Origin: Myxococcales bacterium
Lineage (GTDB): Bacteria > Myxococcota_A > Polyangia > Haliangiales > Haliangiaceae
DNA length: 64,000 nucleotides
Direction of reading: 5' to 3'
NCBI GenBank assembly: GCA_016706545.1
Contig: JADJJK010000001.1
Location: 262,666-326,665 of the forward strand
Part shown: piece after piece, positions 51,939-59,860 of the stretch
Position numbering within the stretch: the stretch's first letter is position 1
Layout of the letters: every line of letters starts with the position of its first letter
Notes under the pieces: generated by a model
The model's input: the letters and a program-made list of their open reading frames with translations, nothing else
What the model was told of the DNA's origin: nothing
The model's database searches: none
Made by a program: the position numbers and the translations under genes

Positions 51939-53489
51939 ATGTCGCAAAGGCTACGAGCGGGGTTTGCGGAGCTGGTGGTCAGATGCCTGGCCATATGCGC
52001 GGTCTCGGCATGTGGAGACAAGGGCAGTCGCCCAGATGCGGCGCCGCCCTCGGAGATCCAGTATCGGTATCTCAAGGCCTCCAACACCGGAACGTTTGAC
52101 TTCTTCGGCCGCGCCATCGCGCTGTCAGCCGACGGCTCGACGCTCGCTGTCGGCGCCCCCGGCGAGGCCAGCGCGGCCACTGGCATCGGCGGAGATGAAG
52201 CAGGCAACGGCGCCAGGAACGCCGGCGCCGTCTATGTCTTCACGCGAAGCGGCTCGTCGTGGACACAGCAGGCGTACCTCAAGGCGAGCAACGCGGGCAT
52301 CGGGGATCGCTTTGGTGACAGCCTGGCGATATCGGCGGATGGAGCCACGCTGGCAGTGGGCGCCCCCAACGAGTCCAGTGATGCCGTCGGGGTCAACGGG
52401 AACCAGGCCAACGACGCCGCGCCATCCGCGGGCGCGGCGTATGTCTTCACCCGCGCCGGTGGCGCCTGGACGCAGCAGGCCTACCTCAAGGCGTCCAACA
52501 CCGCCGCGAGCGATCTCTTCGGCTCCAGCGTCGCCCTGTCGAACAACGGCTCCACGCTGGCGGTGGGCGCATACCAGGAGGCCAGCGCAGCCACCGGCAT
52601 CAACGGCGATCAGACCAGCGACGCGGCGACGCAAGCTGGCGCCGCATATGTATTCACCCGCAGCGGCTTGGCGTGGAGCCAGCAGGCATATGTGAAGGCC
52701 TCCAACACCAGGCCGCTCGCCTTCTTCGGCTCCAGTGTCGCCCTCTCCGGTGATGGCGCGAGGTTGGCGGTCGCGGCCCGCCTTGAATCCAGCAACGCGG
52801 TGGGCGTCAACGGCGATCAAGCCGACACCTCTGCCATGCAGGCTGGCGCGGTCTACGTGTTCGCCAGGAGCGGCGCATCGTGGACCCAGGAGGCCTATGT
52901 CAAGCCGTCCAACACCGGGGCCGGAGATCGCTTTGGCACCAGCCTGGCGTTCTCCAACGATGGATCGATCTTGGCCGCCAGCGCGGACCGCGAAGACAGC
53001 GCCGCGGCCGGCGTGGGCGGCAATCAACTCGACAATGGCGCGCTCGACGCTGGCGCGGCCTATGTGTTCACGCGAAGCGGAGCTACGTGGACCCAGCAGG
53101 CCTATGTCAAGCCATCCAACACCGGCGCCGACGATGCCTTCGGCACCAGCCTCGCGCTGGCGGCCGATGGCTCAACGCTCGCGATCGGCGCCCATCAGGA
53201 GAGCAGCGCCGCAGTCGGCGTGGATGGCGACTCCTTCGACAACTCCGCGCTGCAGGCCGGCGCCGTCTACGTGTTCACCCGCGCCGGCGCCTCCTGGCGC
53301 CAGCGGTCATACGTCAAGGCCTCCCACAGCGCCGCCTTCGATGAGTTCGGCATCAGCGTCGCGCTCTCCGCCGACGGCGCCCTCCTCGCCGCCGGCGCCC
53401 ACACCGAATCGAGCTCAGCCACTGGCATCGGCGGCGACGAACTCAACGATCTGGCGCCCCAATCCGGCGCCGTGTATCTCGTACAGTAG
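51939..53489 (+). CDS. FG-GAP-like seven-repeat beta-propeller lipoprotein
   Basis: 516 residues. Lipoprotein signal ending VSAC (Cys25). The body is about seven copies of a 62-66-residue unit, each with YLKASNT or a variant, FFG/RFG + ALSADGSTLAVGA, a GVNGDQ-type acidic loop and AGAVYVFTRSG..WTQQA. One unit per blade would give a closed seven-bladed propeller, as in integrin alpha or outer-membrane FG-GAP proteins. Blades are very alike, so recent internal duplication is likely. Surface binding protein; ligand unknown. Confidence 0.85.
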   Translation: MSQRLRAGFAELVVRCLAICAVSACGDKGSRPDAAPPSEIQYRYLKASNTGTFDFFGRAIALSADGSTLAVGAPGEASAATGIGGDEAGNGARNAGAVYVFTRSGSSWTQQAYLKASNAGIGDRFGDSLAISADGATLAVGAPNESSDAVGVNGNQANDAAPSAGAAYVFTRAGGAWTQQAYLKASNTAASDLFGSSVALSNNGSTLAVGAYQEASAATGINGDQTSDAATQAGAAYVFTRSGLAWSQQAYVKASNTRPLAFFGSSVALSGDGARLAVAARLESSNAVGVNGDQADTSAMQAGAVYVFARSGASWTQEAYVKPSNTGAGDRFGTSLAFSNDGSILAASADREDSAAAGVGGNQLDNGALDAGAAYVFTRSGATWTQQAYVKPSNTGADDAFGTSLALAADGSTLAIGAHQESSAAVGVDGDSFDNSALQAGAVYVFTRAGASWRQRSYVKASHSAAFDEFGISVALSADGALLAAGAHTESSSATGIGGDELNDLAPQSGAVYLVQ

Positions 53490-53719
53490 CGGCGCGAAAG
53501 CCCGCTTTTGAAGTCGCTCGCCTGCGCATGAGTACGACAACGTCGATCTCTCCCACACGAACGTCGCAGCGGATCAGGGCGTGGAACTGACCTTGGGCGA
53601 GATGCCAGCAGATCATCGATCAGTATGATAACGATCTTGACTCTGATCAATTCGCCACTTGGGAATCCGTGTCCCGATCTCATCCAGCAAAGGGTAACTA
53701 TTGGCATTCTTCGAGACTG
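53490..53719. other. Lower-GC spacer, no gene seen
   Basis: The change in base composition marks the left edge of an accessory region. No frame in this stretch looks coding. Confidence 0.5.
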
Positions 53720-54060
53720 GATCAAGCATGCGAGAGCGTGCTCCCGTTGTCGAGGTACAAGCCGCCGGGAACTCCATGATGGCGCAGCGCGGCCAGCAAA
53801 AGGTTGAGCATCTCGACCTCGCGCTCGGTGTGGTGAGCCTTGAGCGCCCCTCACGGGGCTTGATGCATCGTCGAGCAGCGCGTGGATGCGCAGCGGCCGG
53901 ATCGTCGTGCCGATGCGCAGCGTCGGCCCATGACAGACGTCCCCGTGCCAGAGAGCGCCAGCGTGGTCTGACTGCCAGCGCAGCCGCTGTGGCCGTCGGG
54001 GCGCACGCCCCACTCGAGCCCGGCCTCGCGATAGAGCCGCGCCGACGTGATCGCTGACAA
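53720..54060 (-). pseudogene. Decayed DDE transposase / integrase-core fragment
   Basis: Broken pieces in different minus-strand frames read LWHGDVCHGPTLRIG, RIHALLDDAS, then HHTEREVEMLNLLL and LRHHGVPGGLYLDNGSTL. These are the core strands of IS481/Mu-like integrase-core transposases (first Asp in WHGD, second in YLDNGS). The end with the last acidic residue is missing. At least two frameshifts and a 3' truncation. Left flank of the operon at 54313. Confidence 0.7.
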
Positions 54061-54278
54061 TCAGCGTGTGGGGCATGCGGTCATCCCAACCACCTCGCAG
54101 CGCTCGATCGCGGGTGTGCGACCGCTACTAGCTTCCTCCGGAATCCCACGTCTTCCCAAAACGTTACGCACCGAGGTTGCAGTCCTCGATAAGGGCCACG
54201 GCACGGAGGTCGCGCAAGCATGCTGGAAGAGCAATCCCGAGGACTTTAGAGCGTTTACATTCCATTTGCTCAGCGGGC
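54061..54278. other. Upstream region of the six-gene operon
   Basis: No gene seen. It is AT-richer than the chromosome and ends in the promoter at 54279. Confidence 0.45.
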
Positions 54279-54306
54279 TTGACGCTTCTAGACACAATGA
54301 TATTGT
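54279..54306 (+). promoter_or_regulatory. TTGACG - TATTGT promoter of the accessory operon
   Basis: TTGACG at 54279-54284, a 16-bp spacer, TATTGT at 54301-54306, then six bases to the GTG at 54313. A well-formed promoter driving a leaderless first gene. Confidence 0.65.
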
Positions 54307-54312
54307 TGTGTC

Positions 54313-54753
54313 GTGCTACCAGAGTTCAACGCCGAGGGGCTCTTGCCACCGGGTATCCACCCGGCGACATGGGCGGAGGTCGAGGCGAAGTTGGGGTTCA
54401 CGCCGAAGCGGCAGACCCTCCTTCGTGGGCTCAAGAGGGCGATCAGTGCCCTCCACTCTGCCGGGTGCGGACGTGTACCCAGACGGAGCTTCGTAACCTC
54501 CAAGCCGACCCCCGGCGACTTCGACGCCTGCTGGGAAGAAGCCGGCGTTGATGCAGCCCGGCTGGACCCGGTGCTCCTCGACTTCAAAGACAAGCGGCTC
54601 AGGCAGAAGGTGAAGTACGGCGGCGAGATGTTCCCGGCCAGTTCCGTGGCCGACCGGCGAGGCACGAACTTCGTCAGCTTCTTCCAAGTACACAAGGGAT
54701 CGGGGAGCCCCAAAGGGATCGTCTCGATCGACCTAGAGAAGTGGCAACCATGA
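54313..54753 (+). CDS. DUF6932 family protein (nucleotidyltransferase-like motif)
   Basis: 146 residues from a GTG. LPEFNAEGLLPPGIHPATWAE and the block SFVTSKPTPGDFDACWEEAGVD, LDPVLLDFKDKRLRQKVKYGG are typical of DUF6932. The S-x(9)-D-F-D pattern recalls the GS...DxD motif of minimal nucleotidyltransferases, but the Gly reads Arg here (PRRSF); one frame over the same bases read VYPDG, so two compensating indels may be hidden near 54475-54493. First gene of the operon, four-base overlap with the next. Role unknown; possibly a nucleotidyltransferase toxin or antitoxin partner. Confidence 0.65.
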   Translation: MLPEFNAEGLLPPGIHPATWAEVEAKLGFTPKRQTLLRGLKRAISALHSAGCGRVPRRSFVTSKPTPGDFDACWEEAGVDAARLDPVLLDFKDKRLRQKVKYGGEMFPASSVADRRGTNFVSFFQVHKGSGSPKGIVSIDLEKWQP

Positions 54754-56044
54754 TCAAGAACGACCGGCAGTACCGGATCACCAAGGCTCAGGCCGACGGG
54801 TTCGAGCGTGCGCTGGCTGCACTGGCGGCAGCGCCAGCCGATGGAGTGTCTCCAGCGATCCGCAAGGCCCAGCTCGATGCGACGCGGAGTCAGCTCGAAG
54901 AACTTCAGGCCGACCTGGCGGAGTACGACGCGCTCCGTACGGGCAAACATCGCGTGCTCGAACTGACCTCTCTCACTGAGCTTCCGCGTGTACTTATCCA
55001 AGCGCGTATCGCTTCGGGGATGACTCAGAAGGAACTCGCAGAGCGCCTAGGGCTCCAGGAGCAGGCGATTCAGCGCTATGAGGCCACGAACTACACGTCC
55101 GCTAGCCTCGCCCGTATCAACGACGTGGTGAAGGCGCTGGGCCTTGTCATCCGCGAGGAGGTTTTCCTTCCAACGACTGACACCTCATTGAAGGCCATCT
55201 TAAAGCGACTCAAAGCCGCGGGCGTCGACCAGGATCTTGTGGAGAAACGTCTCCTCCCCTCCGATGCGGGTTCAAGGTTCCTGCTAACGCTCACGGACGA
55301 CGAACGCAGGTCCAGGCGGTTTACGCACGCTACCTCGCGACACTCGTGCTCCAGGCAACGTCAGAGGTTGAACAGCGACCGCTACCCACCGATCCGCAGG
55401 TCGCTCGCCGGCAAATCATCAATACATACGGTGAAATCAGTCTTCGTTCTTGCCTCGCGTACGCATGGGAGCACGGCATCGCCGTCTTGCCCCTTCGCGA
55501 GGGCGGCGGCTTTCACGGCGCAACGTGGCGCTTTGAGGGACGCAACGTCATCGTGTTGAAGCAGAACACTCGATCGGAGGCACGTTGGATGGCCGACCTC
55601 CTTCACGAGATGCGACATGCAGGGGAGGATCCGGAGGCCAGCGAGTTCGCGGCAATCGATGGAGAAGCTGTCTCTCGCGACCGTCGAGAGTCCGACGAAG
55701 AGCAGACAGCGACAATGTTCGCCGGGGACGTGCTCCTCGACGGGCGCGCTGAGTTTCTCGCAAAGATGTGCGTACAAGAAGCGTCGGGCAAAACCGAGTG
55801 GCTCAAAACGGCCGTGCCGCGCGTTGCACAACGCGAAGGGGTTCGCCTCGACGCGCTTGCAAACTACATGGCCTACCGGCTCGCGCTGCAAGGACAGAAC
55901 TGGTGGGGAGCGTCAACCAACCTACAAGCGACGGATGAGTCACCTTGGCTGATCGCTCGAGACTTTCTCATTGAGAGAATCTCGTTCGCTTCTCTCGGGA
56001 ACGTGGACCGACATCTGCTTGCGCGCGCGCTGGAAGAGGAATGA
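54750..56044 (+). CDS. XRE-family HTH fused to ImmA/IrrE metallopeptidase, one frameshift
   Basis: About 430 residues when joined. Residues about 1-75 are helical. The XRE HTH is at about 85-135 (RIASGMTQKELAERLGLQEQ, IQRYEATNYTSASLARIND). After a linker comes the ImmA/IrrE peptidase with HEMRH (zinc motif HExxH) in MADLLHEMRHAGEDPEASE, and AFAGD-like MFAGDVLLD. The frame breaks near 55306-55312; the second half continues as VQAVYARYLATLVLQATSEV. HTH-ImmA proteins act as repressors and proteases that sense stress or phage signals, so this gene is the likely regulator of the operon. ATGA overlap with the DUF6932 gene. Confidence 0.78.
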
Positions 56045-56048
56045 ACTC

Positions 56049-56645
56049 ATGAACACCTCTCGCACGCCGAAGTTGGAGCCGCTCAAGATCAGTTGCACCG
56101 ACACCGACTGCGATGCGGATTTGCACTGCTTCCTCCAGAAGAAGCGGCGCGGACCTCACTCAGCCAACGGCCCATGCCGGGACTGTGGCGTCGACCTGGT
56201 CGAGTGGGCTCGAGTTCAGGCCCGAGACATCGACGACGTTCAGTACACGTTCGATGCTCTCAGGCGCGAAAGGATTAGGCACGAGTTTTGGCACCGCGAC
56301 TTCGATGAGAGCGCGGTGAACTACGCCCGCCGCAAAGGTCGCAGGGCGTTGGAGGACGACACTATCGAGAAGCGGATCCGTAGCTCAGTCGGTCGGGGGG
56401 ACAACCATCACGAAGGACGGCAAACGCCGTACACCGGCAACGTCATCTACTATGCGCAACATGCCCTGGCCTGCTGCTGCCGTCGGTGCATCGAGTACTG
56501 GCATGGCATCGAGCCCAATCGTGATCTCACCGATGAGGAGGTCGCGTACCTGAAGGCGCTGATCCAGAACTACCTGCGAAGGCGGATCACCTGGCTGCGC
56601 GACGAGCCGGAAAAAATTCCGCGACGAAACCGAACCCACGAGTGA
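56049..56645 (+). CDS. DUF4186 family protein with Cys clusters
   Basis: 198 residues, AGAGGA nine bases upstream. The C-terminal part matches DUF4186: GRQTPYTGNVIYYAQHALACCCRRCIEYWHGIEPNRDLT. Cys pairs (CTDTDC, CRDCG, CCCRRC) suggest a zinc or other metal site. An N-terminal extension with KKRRGPHSANGPCRDCGVDLVEW is added before the core. Function unknown; DUF4186 genes are small and found near mobile or DNA-processing genes. Third gene of the operon, 16 bp before the radical SAM gene. Confidence 0.7.
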   Translation: MNTSRTPKLEPLKISCTDTDCDADLHCFLQKKRRGPHSANGPCRDCGVDLVEWARVQARDIDDVQYTFDALRRERIRHEFWHRDFDESAVNYARRKGRRALEDDTIEKRIRSSVGRGDNHHEGRQTPYTGNVIYYAQHALACCCRRCIEYWHGIEPNRDLTDEEVAYLKALIQNYLRRRITWLRDEPEKIPRRNRTHE

Positions 56646-56660
56646 GATCGGAGACCGAGG

Positions 56661-57698
56661 ATGCCGGAGTTAATCGACACGGACAAGTTCTCTGAGGCCA
56701 TGCGACGCAAGGGGGTCGACCTCGATCGCCAACGCATCCTCATCAGCAAACTCGCGGGCAGCGAGCAAGAGAAGGACATCACGAAGCAGCCGAACTGCGG
56801 AGGATATGGTCGCATCCGTCACTTCCGTCGTCGGACCACGGCAGGGTGGCCTGCCAACCCCTTGCCCAACGACCCAGCTCACAAGGCGCTCGGGCTCCCA
56901 ACAACCGACGTGATGCACGCCCAAGTCTTCCAGAATGCCGTCTGCAATTGGCGCTGCTGGTACTGCTTCGTCCCGTTCGCGCTGCTCGCCGGTGACGAAC
57001 AGAACGCTGGCTGGCTGTCCGCCAAGGAGTTGCTCGACCTCTACCTCGCCGAGCCAGATAGCGAGCGAGCCGCCATGATCGACCTGACGGGCGGCCAGCC
57101 CGACCTGGTGCCGGAATGGGTCCCGTGGATGATGAGCGAGTTGAGGCGGCGCGGACTGGAGGGAAAGGTCTACCTCTGGTCGGACGACAACCTGAGTAAC
57201 GACTACTTCTGGCAGCACCTCACCGATGCAGACCGGGAATTGGTCGCAACCTTCAGGGGCTACGGACGCGTCGCGTGCTTCAAGGGCTTCGACGCGGACT
57301 CGTTCTCGTACAACACCAAGGCGGCGCCCGAGCTGTTCGATCGCCAGTTCGACCTGTTCGCCCGCCTGCTCGCCCTTGGCATCGACCTATACGCCTACAC
57401 GACCTTCACCGCGACAAGGTCCGACAACATCGGCGACTCAATGGCACGATTCGTCGACCGGCTCCAGTCGCTCGAACCGAACCTGCCCCTCCGCACTGTT
57501 CCGTTGGAGGTCTATGTCGCCGGTGTCGTCAAGGAGCGTGCGGAGAAGCAGAGCTTTCTGCCGCAGGCCAATGAGTCGCTGCTCCATCAGCGACTCGCGA
57601 TCGACGCCTGGTGCCGAGAGCTGGAGCATAGGTTCTCCTCCGACGAACGAGCGCAGAGCATCGCGGACGTTCCTCTCGCAGCGGCATCTCGCCGGTAG
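56661..57698 (+). CDS. Radical SAM enzyme of unknown reaction
   Basis: 345 residues. CNWRCWYC gives the 4Fe-4S cysteines Cys95, Cys99 and Cys102 (CxxxCxxC); DLTGGQPDLVPEW is the SAM-binding GGE-like motif with Gln in place of Glu; VYLWSDDNLSNDYFW and LYAYTTFTA supply later barrel strands. No SPASM cluster or B12 domain. A 90-residue N-terminal extension with RIRHFRRRTT may bind nucleic acid or a partner. Partners downstream (ASCH, kinase-like P-loop) suggest a nucleotide or RNA/DNA substrate. A radical SAM plus nucleotide kinase pair recalls viperin loci, but the sequence is not clearly viperin. Confidence 0.8.
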   Translation: MPELIDTDKFSEAMRRKGVDLDRQRILISKLAGSEQEKDITKQPNCGGYGRIRHFRRRTTAGWPANPLPNDPAHKALGLPTTDVMHAQVFQNAVCNWRCWYCFVPFALLAGDEQNAGWLSAKELLDLYLAEPDSERAAMIDLTGGQPDLVPEWVPWMMSELRRRGLEGKVYLWSDDNLSNDYFWQHLTDADRELVATFRGYGRVACFKGFDADSFSYNTKAAPELFDRQFDLFARLLALGIDLYAYTTFTATRSDNIGDSMARFVDRLQSLEPNLPLRTVPLEVYVAGVVKERAEKQSFLPQANESLLHQRLAIDAWCRELEHRFSSDERAQSIADVPLAAASRR

Positions 57699-57754
57699 CG
57701 ATCCGGAGTTCCGGAAATTGGCCCATTGATTCTGGCTCGGAGTACAAATGCTGG

Positions 57755-58297
57755 ATGGACGACTTGTCACTGTGGTGTACGTCGGCTCTTGCGACGATAG
57801 ACCGGGCCTTGAACTTCGACTCGTTCTGGGCGGCGCGCTGCCATCAACTTCGCGGGCGCGCTCCGAAGACGGGAGTTCACCTGGCGGTCCTCGTCGAGCC
57901 TTTCCTTGGGTACGTGCTCGATGGCAGCAAGACGATCGAGTCCCGGTTCGCGATCCGCAGGTTAGCACCGTATGGCCACGTCCACGCGGGGGATGTGGTT
58001 CTCCTGAAGGCTGCCTCCGGCCCGGTGGCTGGCATCTGCGCTGTCGAAGAGACCTGGTTCTTCCAGCTCAATTGCGAACGGGTAGCCAGCATTCGCAAGG
58101 AATTCGGGAAAGCAATGCGCGCTGACACCCCTGCATTCTGGGAGCAGCGAAAGGCGGCCGCCTTCGCATCACTGATGCGGGTCGGCAAGGTCCGCGCGCT
58201 GCCGAAGCCGATGGCGTGCCCGAAGCGCGACCGAAGAGGTTGGGTGGTCTTGAGACCGGGAAGCCAGGAGCATAGCTTAGAGAGCGTCGCCGCGTGA
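57755..58297 (+). CDS. ASCH-domain protein
   Basis: 180 residues. The ASCH fold (PUA-like) shows HLAVLVEPFLGYVLDGSKTIESRF with the conserved Lys-Thr-x-Glu-x-R, and HVHAGDVVLLKAASGPVAGICAV. ASCH domains bind RNA or modified nucleosides, and some are amidohydrolases acting on N4-acetylcytidine. TACAAA ends six bases before the ATG at 57755; an ATG at 57748 is out of frame. Gap of 56 bp after the radical SAM gene, four-base overlap with the next. Confidence 0.8.
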   Translation: MDDLSLWCTSALATIDRALNFDSFWAARCHQLRGRAPKTGVHLAVLVEPFLGYVLDGSKTIESRFAIRRLAPYGHVHAGDVVLLKAASGPVAGICAVEETWFFQLNCERVASIRKEFGKAMRADTPAFWEQRKAAAFASLMRVGKVRALPKPMACPKRDRRGWVVLRPGSQEHSLESVAA

Positions 58298-58848
58298 ATC
58301 CGAAAGTCATCTGCGTCTCGGGGGGCATCGGCAGCGGAAAAACCCAGGTCTCGCGACAGTTGGCGGAGCGGCTGGGGTGGAAACGCGCGAGCTGTGGCGA
58401 CTACGTGCGGACCGTCGCTCAATCTCGTGGACTGGGCGTCGATCGCGACCAACTTCAGGCGTTGGGCGAAAGCATGATCGCGACCGACATACCCGGCTTC
58501 TGTACGGGCCTCCTCGCATACGCGACGTGGAGCGTAGGACAACCTCTTGTCGTCGATGGCATCCGTCATGTGGCCGTCTTGGAGCGCCTCCGCCAGGAAG
58601 TAGCGCCGGTTCCGCTCGTGCTGTGTCATCTCGGCACGGCGGACGAAGTGCGTACGACGCGGCTCGCGTCGGTCAGACGTTCGGACGCGGACCGCTTGGC
58701 GACCCTTGATGAGCACTCCACCGAGGTTGAAGTGAAAGCAGGCTTGCGGGATGCCGCTGACCTGGTGCTGGATGGCTCCTTCACCGTTGAGACCATCGTC
58801 GCTGCCGCGATGGTCGGACTCGGCGGGTTCGACCATATTAGCGGTTAG
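58294..58848 (+). CDS. P-loop nucleotide-kinase-like protein
   Basis: 184 residues from a GTG overlapping the ASCH stop. VICVSGGIGSGKTQVSRQLAE is a Walker A (GGIGSGKT, 10-17) as in dephospho-CoA and nucleoside monophosphate kinases; VVDGIRHVAVLERL fits the acidic Walker-B/LID-start strand, and VLCHLGTADEVRTTRLASVRR an arginine-rich lid. Length and layout fit AAA_18 or NMP kinases. Likely phosphorylates a nucleotide, perhaps the product of the radical SAM enzyme. Last gene of the operon. Confidence 0.75.
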   Translation: MNPKVICVSGGIGSGKTQVSRQLAERLGWKRASCGDYVRTVAQSRGLGVDRDQLQALGESMIATDIPGFCTGLLAYATWSVGQPLVVDGIRHVAVLERLRQEVAPVPLVLCHLGTADEVRTTRLASVRRSDADRLATLDEHSTEVEVKAGLRDAADLVLDGSFTVETIVAAAMVGLGGFDHISG

Positions 58849-58960
58849 CGACCTCGGGCGGAACTCGACCGGACCCTCTGTGCCAACGTCACGTGAGACA
58901 GTCGCTCTCCGATATCTTTGTACCGATGGGCGGAGAATGGTCCCCGAAGCGGGAGGAGCC
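58849..58960. other. Spacer after the operon
   Basis: No gene or hairpin stood out before repeat copy A. Confidence 0.4.
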
Positions 58961-58997
58961 CGACCGGAGGTTATCTTTCGGGGAGAACATGCGCAGC
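58961..58997. repeat. Short copy (A) of the RAYT-linked repeat
   Basis: Begins CGACCGGAGGTTAT, continues with TTTCGGGG and CATGCGCAGC, and shows the same order as copies B and C with a few substitutions. Only about 37 bp are shared. Confidence 0.8.
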
Positions 58998-59159
58998 GTG
59001 AGCCATCAGCGACACCGGGATGACACGGCTCCTGGGACCTCGCAGCCTCAAGGGTTTCCAGGAGGACCCCGGTGGAGAAGCTGCGAAAGATCAGAGACGA
59101 GAACGAAGCGAGACGGTGCGTCGCCGCGGCGCGTGCGGCAGGTAACCTCGGGGCGAGCA

Positions 59160-59592
59160 CGACCGGAGGTTATTTTTCGGGGGGAGCATGCGCAGCACGC
59201 GCCGCGTGGGCTCGCGTACAAAGAGCGCGCACGCTGAGTGCTCTCCATGACCGCAAGCGGCGCTCGCAGAGCGCCGTCAGCGCCACGTTGAGGGACAGCC
59301 TGGCGTTCTCGCTGATGCTGCGCCACGCCGCGACGAGCGCGAAGGTGCGCCGGGGGGTCTCGCAAGGGGCACCTGGGGCAGCTATCAACGAGCAGCCCGA
59401 GCCGACGCCGCCCTACTCCTGGATCACCACGCCGGGCTTGCCGCGCATCTTGTACGTGCCGGCTGGGAACACCGCCGGCAGGCCGGCGAGCCACTGCTGG
59501 AGCGCCGCACGGTAGGCGTCCTGGAAGGCGCGGTTGCGCTGCAGCGCCTCCACGCGCGCCCAGCGGTTGCGCGCGGCGATCCTTGGCCACAG
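59160..59592. repeat. Long direct repeat, copy B (about 430 bp)
   Basis: Starts CGACCGGAGGTTATT and matches copy C (62526-62960) in the same orientation with few differences. The right half is the 3' end of the small minus-strand gene 59413-59679; the left half is non-coding flank. The shared piece ends near GCGGCGATCC. Confidence 0.88.
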
Positions 59593-59679
59593 GTGTGACG
59601 GCTTGGCGCCCCATCCCTGGGCGTGAAGCCCCCGAATCCACTGAACAACTTCTGGATCGACCCTGGTCGATTCGGCCAT
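59413..59679 (-). CDS. Small protein sharing the C-terminal module of the Y1 transposase
   Basis: 88 residues. AAGGAG lies eight bases before the ATG at 59679. The first 32 residues (MAESTRVDPEVVQW, IRGLHAQGWGAKPSHLWP) are unlike the transposase, the rest (PRIAARNRWARVEALQRN, AYRAALQQWLAGLPAVFPA, KMRGKPGVVIQE) is nearly identical to the last 60 residues of the protein at 62780. So either a truncated copy with a new, well-formed start, or a free-standing version of a DNA-binding module. The good ribosome site argues for a real gene. Confidence 0.55.
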   Translation of the reverse strand: MAESTRVDPEVVQWIRGLHAQGWGAKPSHLWPRIAARNRWARVEALQRNRAFQDAYRAALQQWLAGLPAVFPAGTYKMRGKPGVVIQE

Positions 59680-59860
59680 GACCAGCTCCTTGCGGTCCAG
59701 CGCCTGCCCAGGGTCAGTTTTACTGTCGCGAGGGGGCATTGTCACTGTCGCTCTACAAATGCCGCGCTACGGCGCCGGTGGAGAAAGGATCCACGTCGAT
59801 GCTCTCCGGCACCCACTGAAAAGCGGAGGAGGGCCATCTCGTAGGCAACAGTGATAGCGT

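Noticed and set aside
56661..57698. Prokaryotic viperin
   Set aside because: Cluster motif and kinase partner are suggestive, but the sequence around the cluster and the GGQP motif do not follow viperin closely enough to name it.
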